Shown: positions 1 to 9,837 of the stretch, one piece after another
Layout of the letters: every line of letters begins with the position of its first letter
How positions within the stretch are numbered: the stretch's first letter is position 1
Assembly (NCBI GenBank): GCA_949751835.1
Contig: CATKHK010000026.1
Span: forward strand, 186,001 to 250,000
DNA from: Blepharisma japonicum
Lineage: Eukaryota; Ciliophora; Heterotrichea; Heterotrichida; Blepharismidae
Direction of reading: 5' to 3'
DNA length: 64,000 bases
Position numbers and translations under genes: made by a program
The notes under the pieces: generated by a model
Databases searched by the model: none
What the model was told of the DNA's origin: nothing
What the model saw: only the letters and a program-made list of their open reading frames with translations

Positions 1-383
1 AAGAAAATATTTATGTTGTGGATAAAGACTCATCAGTAGAGACTGTAAAGCCAAGTATAGTTATTAACAAGAAGGAAATACTCGAAAATGATGAGCCAAT
101 TAAGGCAGACGAAAAAAAGAAAACGATAAAGAGAATCCCAATTGAAGAAATAGACTCGACAAAGGCAGGGATTGATACGAGAGAGTATGAAGAACGAATG
201 AAAAAAGATGAAAAAGCGCTTCAGGAAGCAAAAGAACTTATTAAATCTATTGAAGCGAGGCAGAAGCAGCAGCTTCAAGTTATGGAGGAGGAGAAAAAAA
301 GAAAACAAGAAGCAGATAAAACTCCGAAAATTACTGCGCCAAGCGAGAGAAGGAAGAAAACACATAAAATTGTTTGCTCTTAA
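1..383 (+). CDS. 3' end of a Lys/Glu-rich hypothetical protein (partial)
   Basis: The frame is open at the left edge and ends at a TAA at 381-383, so only the last ~127 residues are visible. They are highly charged, rich in Lys and Glu, with a likely helical or coiled-coil stretch around REYEERMKKDEKALQ and a basic tail ending HKIVCS. I do not recognise a family. The gene converges on the RING-H2 gene, whose stop is at 503-505, leaving about 120 bp between the two 3' ends. Confidence 0.7.
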   Translation, partial: ENIYVVDKDSSVETVKPSIVINKKEILENDEPIKADEKKKTIKRIPIEEIDSTKAGIDTREYEERMKKDEKALQEAKELIKSIEARQKQQLQVMEEEKKRKQEADKTPKITAPSERRKKTHKIVCS

Positions 384-502
384 GTGTAGCAATTTAATTT
401 CGCATATATTATAATTAACAGCATTCCGTTAATTCTATTTACTGCTAATCTGCAATGATTTAAGCTATTTACTTACAAATATACAAAACTCTCGCAGGCG
501 TA

Positions 503-1111
503 CTAAAAATCTGCATTGCAATTTGGACATTTAGGAGACTGTGACGCCATTACTCATTCGTCAATGCATAAGCCATGAAACACATGTGAGCAGCTTATTG
601 CTCTTACAAGATCAAATTCCTTTAATTCTACTAAACAAATAGTGCAAATCGGTTCGCCTTTATGCTTAACTCTTGATGAAAAATATTTCATGGGATATTT
701 TTCTTCAATCCAATGACATCCTATAAGCTTCCTAGCAGAATGCTGAACTAAAAAGCTCGACTCATTAGGCAGAGAAGCCGTAACGACTTCAAAATTGTGC
801 TCAACTTTATTTTTTTTACATACATAATAGAAAACGCAGCCAAACCTGCATAAAGATTACCAAAACGCCCCAAAAGAAATCCCCATTATGACACTTGTAA
901 GCAGAACTGTGCTTGTTGTGTTATCCGAAGAAGATGAGGAGCTTGATTGTTTTCTGTGCAAACAATCATTATAGTCTGAAATATCACAACAAGTGTTGTT
1001 TAATATTGAATCACAATCCGTGCTGTTTGTATAATTAATTGGGCAAGAACAATTTTGCGAATGGGAGTATTGCATTAATGTAAAGAATGCAATCAAATGG
1101 AGCTGATTCAT
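503..1111 (-). CDS. Single-pass membrane RING-H2 protein (probable E3 ubiquitin ligase)
   Basis: A 197-residue protein from two exons joined across a 15-nt GT...AG intron (846-860). It has an N-terminal signal peptide (MNQLHLIAFFTLM), a short Cys- and Asn-rich outer domain with N-glycosylation sequons, a Ser run, one membrane span around residues 68-93, and a cytoplasmic RING-H2 finger near residues 140-195 (ICTIC...CSHVFH..C...CPNC). The conserved Trp after the RING core (CIDEW) is encoded by TGA at 554-556. This layout is typical of Goliath/ATL-type membrane E3 ligases that ubiquitinate endomembrane or surface proteins, but the target here is unknown. The intron lies inside the membrane-span coding region. 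Without intron removal the frame would end right after the membrane span. Confidence 0.85.
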
Positions 1112-1967
1112 TTTATAATGAAATGCGTTTTACTTTAATTTAATTATAAAAATTTATAGTGGTGCCTATTCAACCAGCTTTTATGTCATTTAACTTTATT
1201 TTTAAGGAATATGAGTAATATTTAAGTGTTAGAAGTAGAAATAAAATATCTATAGAGAAGCATTATATTTTATATAAATCATTCACACAATTCTTAGCTA
1301 AAGGGATAACGGAGTCTAATAAATGGTGCATAAAACAATTATTGTGTTAATTTCATCAGCACTTTTTGTTGTAAACTTAGATCATTTTCTCTTAAGAAAA
1401 CAACTAAAAGAAATGATTAGAAGATTTAATCTGATCATAAATATTGGCATAAAAGGCAAAGCTCAAATAGAATGAATTCACTAAAATATAATTATACTTC
1501 TTGAGACTATTTCTTTTGAGGAGAGTATGAAATGGCCGCCAAAATTTCAAAAATCAGATAGTTAACCTTAGGTATGATCCTTTCCAATAAAGTTTAAATC
1601 AAAATTAAATAATAGCTTTATAATTAGCATAAAATTATAACGCATGATTTTAATGCTTTTAATATAAAAGAGAATGTTTTTGCATATTTCAATTTGCTAG
1701 CATTATCATATTTCGTTTTATTTTATATTCTATTATTATCAGTGAACTTCATAAACTCCTGCTTTATATAATCATTTCTTAATAAAATTTTTAAACGGAT
1801 GAAATGTATTTTTGCTTAGATATATTTTATTGGTTTGCTTAGCCATGCATAATTATTTATATCAAAACAGTGCTATTTTAGTATAGCTAAACTTATTGTT
1901 ACTTATCTATACAAATCCTCATTATTATTACAGATAACTTATTTCTTTATAAAATAATATCAGTCTA
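1112..1967. other. Intergenic, divergent promoter region
   Basis: An AT-rich gap of about 850 bp between the divergent start codons at 1111 (minus) and 1968 (plus). One plus-strand ORF of ~54 codons starts at 1323 (MVHKTIIVLISSALFVVN) and could encode a tiny hydrophobic peptide, but nothing supports it as a gene. No RNA gene or repeat was recognised. Confidence 0.5.
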
Positions 1968-2780
1968 ATGTCAGTAAAACTTGAACACTTAACAATTCAG
2001 AAAAGCCCGAAATTGAGATCAAAAAGAGTTGATGATATTCTATCATCAATTGACACTTTACAAAAAGACCTTAAAATTATCAAAAAGGAGCCTTTTAAAT
2101 CTTCTTCAATAGGCACTTTAGAGGTCTTAACCCAAGCTACCACTCTTAAAAAAAAAGCAACATTTAATCGTTCAAGCACTTACTTAAAAGGTAAAGACCG
2201 GATTGAGCTTATAAAAAATAAAGAAGAAGCAGAAAAACGTAAACAAAAAGAAAAAAATGCTCTACAAATCATATATGGAGATACTCCTCAGCACAAAAGA
2301 TACATGACACAAGAAATGTTTACTGATAAAGAAGTATACCGCATTGTACAGAACAACAAGAGGAAATTTGGCCCAGATCGCACAAAGTCGAAATTAAATA
2401 TCCAGTTTTTTGAGACCCCGAAAGCTAATTATCAATTCAAACGAGGAAGAGAGAAAGTGGTTGCAAAAGAAGAAGTCACAAAAGGTCTGAATTCTATCTA
2501 TTTTAATCATACCTATCGAAATTCTCCAAGAATGCTAAAAAAGCATCTAATCAAACAAATTGAAGAATCCAAATTCAAAACATTTTCTTCTCTTTCACTT
2601 CCTGAATGCTTTAGTCCTTCTTCTCCATCTGAAAGCTGCAGTAAAAAATCAGTGGATGATCAAGACTTCGCGCTTTGCATACAAAATGCTTTACAAAGCT
2701 CAATAAAAGAATCAGAGAGGTCAAAGCTAAAGCCGTTTGCAAACACAAAACCTAAGAGACGACTGAGCACTTTGAAATAG
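1968..2780 (+). CDS. Basic hypothetical protein
   Basis: A 270-residue intact reading frame ending in TAG. The protein is rich in Lys, Arg and Ser, mostly hydrophilic, with no membrane span or signal peptide. A charged helical stretch lies near residues 75-100 (IELIKNKEEAEKRKQKEKN), followed by aromatic-basic segments and a Ser/Pro-rich region near residue 215. I do not recognise a family. Such basic orphans are common among ciliate cytoskeletal proteins, but that is only a guess. It is upstream of, and on the same strand as, the Rab-like cluster. Confidence 0.75.
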   Translation: MSVKLEHLTIQKSPKLRSKRVDDILSSIDTLQKDLKIIKKEPFKSSSIGTLEVLTQATTLKKKATFNRSSTYLKGKDRIELIKNKEEAEKRKQKEKNALQIIYGDTPQHKRYMTQEMFTDKEVYRIVQNNKRKFGPDRTKSKLNIQFFETPKANYQFKRGREKVVAKEEVTKGLNSIYFNHTYRNSPRMLKKHLIKQIEESKFKTFSSLSLPECFSPSSPSESCSKKSVDDQDFALCIQNALQSSIKESERSKLKPFANTKPKRRLSTLK

Positions 2781-2946
2781 GGTTATTTTATTTGAAATTA
2801 AAAATTAATTTTAATTTATTTTTTGCAAAATTGATTTAATTTCTTATCTTGTTTAATACTAATTCTTATTGAAGCTGTAAACTATTTGAATAAAAATAAT
2901 TTTATACCACCAGAATTAAATAAGTCATTATGGTTTTAAATAAAAT

Positions 2947-3516
2947 ATGGAAGGGAGACAATTATATCAATTTTACCAGTGAGTATTTAACATAGAAACA
3001 CAATTAAAATTTGTGTAATTGGAAGCTCTAGGGCTGGGAAATCTTCTCTGGTTGAAAAATTTTATGATAGATCATTCAGCGATTTTTATTCTCCAACCAA
3101 CATAATTGATTATGTATTGATTTACATAGAAAATAAAGTATATTGGTGAAGATGAAAATTTTTTTATCCTACACACACTAGATCTAGCAGATAACAATGA
3201 AAGTTTTTCGTTTTATCAAATACCACAAGGCTTTTTTATTGTTTTTAATTTGACCCATAGGAGATCATTTCGTGAAGTTAAAACATTTATTGATAGGATC
3301 TGTAGATATTCTACAGAAAAACACTCTATTGTCTTAATTGGGAGTAAATGTGATATTCAAAGTGATAGAGAAGTGGCGTATGAAGAAGGTAAAGAACTTG
3401 CTGATCAATATGACATGATGTATTTGGAAGTGTCTTCAAAGAATGGATTTAATGTAAATTTAGCTTTTGAATTATTATATACAAGCATTCTAGCGAGGTC
3501 TAAGGTTAATTATTAA
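2947..3516 (+). CDS. Divergent Rab-like small GTPase, copy A
   Basis: A 178-residue Ras-superfamily protein. Frame continuity needs two mini-introns: 2979-2995 (17 nt, GTGAGTATTTAACATAG) and 3114-3129 (16 nt). Visible motifs: G1 GSSRAGKSS, a switch I-like YSPTN, G4-like GSKCD and G5-like SSKNG. The G3 DTAGQE motif is replaced by DLADNNES, so the catalytic Gln is absent and hydrolysis is doubtful. The protein ends in SKVNY with no C-terminal Cys, so it cannot be prenylated like a normal Rab. It is first in a head-to-tail trio; copy B starts 52 bp after its stop. It could be a GTP-locked or non-hydrolysing paralogue. The 17-nt intron is one or two bases longer than all others here, and is the least certain part of the model. 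Confidence 0.72.
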
Positions 3517-3568
3517 TACTACAATTTTTCCAGAAAAATTATCAAGACTTATTTAATCCTAAATATAA

Positions 3569-4106
3569 ATGGCTGGAGATTTTTCAAATAGTGGAATAAA
3601 ATTAAGCCTAGTAGGAAGCTCTCAATCAGGAAAATCTTCAATTCTGTCTAGATTTTTGAATCATTACTTTGATGACTCATACAAGCCGACTATAGGTGTA
3701 GAATTTGTATGCTTTATTTTAGCAATTCAAGCAAATTCCTTTGGATGGAAAATATCTACAAGTATGGGACACTTCTGGTGATGCTTCATGAAGGAGAATG
3801 ACTTTATCAAATTATATTCATACACAGGGTTTCCTAATTGTTTTCAGCTTGAATGATAGAAACTCCTTTGAAGAAGCTAAAATCTTTATAAATCTTTTCA
3901 AATCACACTCGAATAATCTTGCTGTAGCTGTGTTAATAGGAAATAAATGCGATTTGAAAAGTCAACGGCAAGTTTCATATGAAGAAGGGAAGCAATTGGC
4001 TGATGAGCACGAAATCTTATATTTGGAAACTTCAGCAAAAAATGGGATGAACGTTAATTTTTCAATAAAGATCTTATGCAAGACAGTAATATTATTGTCA
4101 AAATAA
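3569..4106 (+). CDS. Divergent Rab-like small GTPase, copy B
   Basis: A 173-residue protein with one 16-nt intron (3707-3722, GT...TAG) immediately after the switch I motif PTIGVEF. Removing it restores the normal Rab order: G1 GSSQSGKSS, PTIGVEF, G3-like VWDTSGDAS, G4 GNKCD, G5 TSAKNG. G3 reads DTSGDAS rather than DTAGQE, so the Gln that positions the catalytic water is lost. The Trp at the GDASW position is a TGA. The protein stops at ILLSK soon after the last helix, with no hypervariable tail and no Cys for prenylation. Of the three tandem copies it is closest to a standard Rab. It is probably a rapidly evolving, lineage-specific duplicate; membrane recruitment by another route, or a cytosolic role, would have to be assumed. 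Confidence 0.8.
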
Positions 4107-4158
4107 ACTTTGTGGAAAAATGATCTTCAAAAATTAATAATTAATTTTAATTTGAATG

Positions 4159-4731
4159 ATGGAAGATGAATAGTATAATATAATTAGCGATTATTCCTTC
4201 AAGCTTCTTCTTATAGGAGATTTTTATACAGGAAAATCATCATTTTTCTCCAAATTGCAATCAATTTTCAAAGTTTCTATATCAAAAGATGCAACTCAAT
4301 TGCAAAATTTCAATTCTGTAATGATAATTCAGATTTCTCTTAAAATAAAGCACAATGACTTAACAATTCTATTAGAAATTTCCGATCCAAACGGAATTGA
4401 AAGGTTCGGCTCTCTTCCAACATACTCTATACGAGGAATAAACGGATTTTTGGTGTTTTATGATATATCAAACAAGCAAAGTTTCATAAATGCTCAACAA
4501 TGAATGAAAAAGATTTATGCCTCTGCTTCAAATCTGTCAGCATGGGTTTTGATTGGAAGTAAGTGTGACTTAACATTAAAAAGAGAAGTCTTGCTTTCTG
4601 AAGGAGAAGCCCTAGCTTTTATGATAGGAATTCCAATTATTGAGGTTTCTTCGCTTGAAGGTAAAAATATCGATTCCGCTATTTCTACTATTATTTCAAG
4701 TATACTAACTAAAATTTATATGCATTGTTAA
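4159..4731 (+). CDS. Divergent Rab-like small GTPase, copy C
   Basis: A 185-residue protein with a 15-nt intron (4173-4187) that joins MEDEY to DYSFKLLLIGD, recreating the classic Rab start. G1 is GDFYTGKSS, G4 is GSKCD, G5 is VSSLEG. G3 is DPNGIER instead of DTAGQE, and switch I is unrecognisable, with a long insertion between G1 and G3. It ends in a single C-terminal Cys (IYMHC), which might allow a lipid anchor although it is not a canonical CC or CXC. An in-frame TGA encodes Trp at the Rab helix-3 position (QQWMKKI). The 52-bp spacing from copy B equals the A-B spacing, consistent with origin by tandem duplication. Confidence 0.76.
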
Positions 4732-5762
4732 CAAATAATTATTAAAATGGCAAAAAGAAAGGTATTGTAAAGAAAATTTAAATACATATTATGTGTTTCG
4801 GAGACCGTAAAGCAGGTAAGCAGTTAAAATTAAACAATTTTAATTATAAATTAACATAAAATACATTTCACAATTAAGATTATAGTTTTTATAATACTTT
4901 GCTTGTATTTTTTCAGTTATTCCCTGGCTGAGAATTGATAAATTGGATTGGGTGTATGTCTGCAGGCTTCACCAACAATGAGAGCTACCAAGAAAAAACA
5001 TTGTGTCTCATGTCTGAAATATAATTTCAAGAATAATTGGGGCAATGATGAATTAAGATTGATAAAGATTATATACTTGTTTTAATTAGAAAACCTGCTT
5101 TGAGATATTTGTGTAGCATTATTTTACTCCTTACATTTCAAGTATAAATCATTTTAGTGCTCATAATTCAAAGTGGTCAAGCTTTCGATTCTATAAAAAT
5201 TTGCATTATATGAAGTAATCCTTAAAAGCATTTATAATTTTTTTCTGAGTTTATAATTTATCTAATGTGATGCACAAAAATTATAATATGAATTTTGCGT
5301 ATTTTTATAAGTAAATAAATTTTCTATTCCCAATTTTTTTAAAGATGTCTATGATATAGGAATAAATTAATTATTTAATTAATTATCAGCCAATAGTTCA
5401 ATAGTTTTTATTTTCTAATAATACTAAAGGTCGCCTTATTGTTTCAGTACTGTAAAATAATCATTAAAATCTACTATACAGTTGCCATCTCTCATTCATA
5501 CTCAATTCATATATATAATAATTAGAAATTAAAAACTGCTGGGAATAAGTAAGCTTATTGCAGGTAAGATAATTATTATAATAATAGATGGATCTTCAAA
5601 TTATAAATACAATACTAATTTCAATTTTTATTAAATTGCATTCGGTAATTTTAGAATCTCAGCCAGCTCCCCTAGAAATATTTGATAGGTTTTAAAAACA
5701 ATAAATATTTAAAATTTATTTTTCCTAGAATTATTATGAAAGCCTTGCCATAAAAGTGAAAA
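4732..5762. other. Intergenic, AT-rich
   Basis: About 1 kb with no reading frame I can support on either strand. A less AT-rich patch at roughly 4915-5015 might be a remnant of coding DNA, but no family can be read from it. The right end contains the probable promoter of the WD40 gene. Confidence 0.45.
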
Positions 5763-8312
5763 ATGTCAACTCATGAAAAGAGTTCAAGATGACAGCAAAC
5801 TTGCAGACTTGAAAATAACATTTTAGCCACTTTTAATCATCCCAGCTACCATCTGCCTTTATCTTTGCATATAAATATAAATAAATTTATAGCGCAGAAG
5901 ATCATCAAAGAGATTACTAACTGCATTACAATCGAATATTCCAGAAAAAGCTTTTTAAATCAAGCTAACTTCATTCAAAATTTCCAATTAATTATTTTTC
6001 TCAAAGTATTTTTAACTCCTGAACTTAAAGAGATATTGTTCAAAATTATTTTATTTTCAAGGGAATCAAGCGCACTGCAAGTGGCAGCCTCAAATGCTAT
6101 AACATTTCTTAATAAATGTGGATACTCGTTTGCCAATAAAAACTTAGAAGGAATCCAAGTTCCGTATTCTGATCTGTCTTGAGGAAACTGAATAAATGTC
6201 AATTTCAGAAATAGCAATCTCACTGGGGTAAATTTTTCTCATTCAAATATTCATAACTCAGATTTTTCACAATGCAAGATGAAAAAAATTAATTTTGGTG
6301 CCTTTGAACCAATAGAAACTTATGGATTTTCAGTTATCACCTCTTTTACACCAAGCGGGAATTATCTTGCCTATGTCAGCGATAAGTATAAACTAAATTT
6401 TTACAAATTAAAATCTCAGAAAATACAAACAACATTGAATTTTGAAAAATATGTCATTACTTCAATAGCATTTTTCCCCAGTGAAAGCTCTTTAGGAATA
6501 GGCTTAGAAAATGGGAAAATACTCCTTTATGATTGAAATTCAAATCTATTAATAAAAAAGCTAAAAAACAAAAACTATAAAAGAGTCTCTGCTATGATAA
6601 TTTCTCCATGTGAAAAGTATTTGGTTTCTGTAATTAGTGATAAAACGATCAATTTCTGGAATCTTAATACTTATAAAGAGATAAAAGAAAATTTCACAAA
6701 AGTGGATTATTTTCAATTCATTTTATTCCAATTTCAAATTTATTTTTTTATTTACAAAAAAAGAGATAAAAGTCTTAATATCTATACTTTACCAATAGAA
6801 AAGCAGGAATTGGTCAAAAAAATTATAGCTACAGAAAAAAATGTAAATTCACCCACAATTACTCCAGATGGGACCCATCTTTCAATAGGATACGGAGGCA
6901 TAAACAAAATATCAAGATGGAAATTATCAATTATGGAAAAATATACTCATTTTTTTGAAAGTTTTTATTTTCTTGACAAAATTGAATGATCACCATGTGC
7001 GAGCTGCCAAACTAATTCTAGAGGAAGCCAAAGTATTGCATATTGAGATGTTGCTAGCCAGAGAGTAAAGTGAAAAATGTCCACTACCTCTTATATAATC
7101 ACCGCTTATTACATGTCTCCTTGTGGAAGATATATAGCAGCAATAACTCTTCTCTCAGACATTGCGAGCATTAAGATAAGAAATATTGAAGAAGAATCCA
7201 AATACCCCTTTTTTAAGTTTATATGAGAACCTGTGTCTTCTCTTTCACTTTCCCCTTGTGGAAGGCTTCTAGCTGGCATATGGAACAGTGATGGCGCAAA
7301 AATATGAGATTTAGTAAAAGGACAAGAATTTAATTTTTTTAATAGAATCCAAGGAGAATTCACACAGGCAGTTTTTATGCCCTGTGAGGACACAATTGCT
7401 TTCATAAGATCAAAAGAAATTCTCTTTTTTTCTTCAAAAACATTGAAACCACAAAAAAAACTTGCATCAAATGATAGTATTGATTTTAGTTTTATTGCAT
7501 TTTCAAATTGTGGAGTTATTTTTGCACTAGGAAAGATAAATGGCGCCATTCAAATCTGAAATTATAATACAATGCAACTGATTAAAGATTTAAAGGGGCA
7601 TAACTATTCAATTTATTCTATATCTTTTTCATCATGTGGAAATAAATTGATTTCGGCAAGCATGGATTTAATTGTTTTGTGAGAGCTAACAAGTTTCACT
7701 GAAATACTAAAAATTGACAATAAGAATTCTTCTTGTCCAGTTGTATTTTCTCCTTCGGGAAGAATTTTTGCTGGGGGAGGGGAAAATTTTTCAATTTCAT
7801 TATGGGAAACTTCTAGTAATAGCGAAGTCATAAAAATTGATGGACATGAAAACACTGTTTTTTCTTTAAGCTTTTCTACATGTGGAAACTACTTAGCTTC
7901 TGGAAGTGCTGATAAAACAATTAAATTGTGGAAAATAAAAGAGAAACCTCAGCTTGCAAGAGAATTTAAAGGCCACCTTAGTAATGTTATGGCTGTTATT
8001 ATTTCTTATGATGGAAAATGAATTATTTCTGGAGGATCTGACAGGACAATAAAAATGTGGAACATTCAAAATGAAATTTGGGGTGAAAAAGAACTTCCAA
8101 ATAACGGAAGCCATAAAAATTGTGAATTGAAAAATGCATTAGAATGATCTTCATTTAATGGAGATTTAACTATTTATGATTCTAATTTTACACATGCAAA
8201 ACTTAGCAAAAAAAACTTAAATATTATTAAATCGTTATCAAAGACCGGTGAATCAAATTTCAATGCAGATTGCAAGAATCAAAATTTCAATGACTTTAAG
8301 TGGAGTTTATAA
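5763..8312 (+). CDS. Pentapeptide-repeat plus WD40-repeat protein
   Basis: An intact 849-residue frame once TGA is read as Trp; many TGAs sit at the Trp that ends WD40 blades (LYDWNSN, AKIWDL, IQIWNY). The N-terminal ~135 residues are helical. Residues ~139-175 form pentapeptide-like repeats (VNFRNSNLTGVNFSHSNIHN). The rest is a run of degenerate to good WD40 repeats (GSADKTIKLW, GGSDRTIKMW), probably two propellers. In bacteria and protists such pentapeptide plus WD40 tails usually follow a NACHT/STAND ATPase; none is visible upstream of this start, and a TAA lies in frame at 5751-5753. It is therefore either a stand-alone scaffold or the C-terminal part of a family that lost its ATPase. The start at 5763 was chosen as the first ATG after that stop. 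Confidence 0.8.
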
Positions 8313-8547
8313 AATAATAGATTAATTCGTCAGCGATATGGCGCTTATAGTTTCTTTGATTTAAATCTTATTTCATTAATTAATTTAATTCTTTTTAAAA
8401 AAAAACCTCTATTTTAAGTCGCTCATCTATTTAAAGATAAATTAAAGACCTTAAAATAGGATAGCTGTCAAATAAATCTTTAAATAAAGCACTAATAATC
8501 TATTTATAATCTCTTTATACTTAAACTTATAATACATCTTAAAAACA

Positions 8548-9522
8548 ATGGATCAAGCTGAACAAAGACCTCAAGAAGAATCCAAAACTTCCACCCTCGG
8601 CGACCAAGACTACCCTTTATCTGAAGACATGGAGGTATCAATAACCTAGGACGTCACCTATCTAAATGCCCGCTTTACCAAAATTGAAAATCTCAATCTC
8701 TGTCCAAATCTCTTAAGGCTCTGCCTTCGCCGAAATTTAATAACAAAAATCGAAGGCCTGGAGCATGTTCCTCAACTAGAAGAACTTGAACTTTACGACA
8801 ACAGAATACAAAAGATCGAAAATCTTTCCACCTTGCAAAACCTAAAGTATTAAATATTCAGAATCCTTGACTTATCATATAACCTAATCAAAGAAATTGA
8901 AGGCTTAGAAAATCTTTTGTCGCTGAGAAAAATGTTCTTGGTTGCAAATAGGATCAAAAAAATCCAAAATTTAGAGAGCTTGGTAAGCTTGGAAACATTA
9001 GATCTTGGGTCTAATAAAATTGCTGTAAAAATCATATAGAAAATTGAAGGAGTCCATAATTTAACTAATTTGACTGAGCTGTGGCTCGCGAAAAATAGGA
9101 TAACTGATATTGAAAACCTTGACAATTTGACGAATTTAGAAGTTTTGTCGTTGGCTGCGAATAAATTGACAGCGATTTCAAAATTAGAAGCTCTGACTAA
9201 GCTAAACCAGCTATTGCTGAATGAAAATTTCATTGTGGAGATTGGCGGACTTGAAAATCTGGCTGAGCTGGAATTGTTGGATTTATCTGATAATAAAATA
9301 GCTCAGCTTAAAAATCTTGATCATTTGCAATGCTTGGAAGATTTGTGGCTTACTGCTAATAAAATTGAAAACTTTAGCGACCTTGATTATCTTGCAAGAA
9401 TTCCAAGCTTGAAAACAATTTATTTAGAAAGATGTCCTGTCTATTTTTATCCTAATTATAAGATGAGGATTAGAGAAGTCTGCCCAAATATAAAACAGAT
9501 AGATGCAGTAGCAGTTAACTAA
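8548..9522 (+). CDS. PPP1R7: Protein phosphatase 1 regulatory subunit SDS22 (PPP1R7), LRR protein
   Basis: A 309-residue protein from four exons with three 15-nt introns (8635-8649, 8847-8861, 9025-9039), all GT...AG. After a short acidic N-terminus it consists of about eleven SDS22-type leucine-rich repeats of ~22 residues (LDLSYNLIKEIEGLENL, LWLAKNRITDIENL), followed by an LRR cap (RCPVYFYPNYKMRIREVCP). Human PPP1R7 has a similar length and the same repeat consensus. SDS22 binds PP1 catalytic subunit and controls its maturation and mitotic targeting. The introns fall at different places within the repeats. The 3' end of this gene has been copied just downstream (see the repeat entry). Confidence 0.92.
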
Positions 9523-9719
9523 TTAAAAAAGTTTATCATCTCAACTACATAATTCAATTGTCATTATTTATTATATTAACATATAATTTTATCAAAATCA
9601 TAAGACGAGAATTAGAGAAGTCTGTCAAAATATCAAACAGATAAATGCAGCAGTAGTTAAATAATTGAAAATGTTTATCATTGAAATTATATAACTGCAT
9701 TCAATTGTCATTATTTATT
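9459..9719 (+). repeat. Tandem duplication of the SDS22 3' end
   Basis: Positions 9459-9572, covering the last ~20 codons, stop and 3' flank of SDS22, recur imperfectly at 9600-9719. Both copies share the segment coding for RIREVCPNIKQI, the stop region and the trailing AATTCAATTGTCATTATTTA. The second copy has several substitutions and small indels and is not attached to a gene. It is a relic of unequal exchange or template slippage. Confidence 0.85.
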
Positions 9720-9837
9720 TTCGACTCATATAAATTTACAAAGTAAATTAATATTACTGGAATAATAATGCTATTTCATGATTTCATTTTTTTAGAGTAT
9801 AAGTATTATATTTGATAAAGTATTTTAATTAAGGAAT

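Noticed and set aside
1323-1487. Small plus-strand ORF MVHKTIIVLISS
   Set aside because: About 54 codons in AT-rich intergenic DNA with no family or context support.
4791-5030. Possible gene starting MCFGDRKA and following less AT-rich patch
   Set aside because: The frame closes quickly on either strand and no intron set yields a recognisable protein.
5763-8312. Reading the WD40, MON2, UPF2 and Rab genes as pseudogenes broken by TGA
   Set aside because: All the TGAs fall at Trp-compatible positions, including invariant Trps, so the code is altered and the genes are intact.
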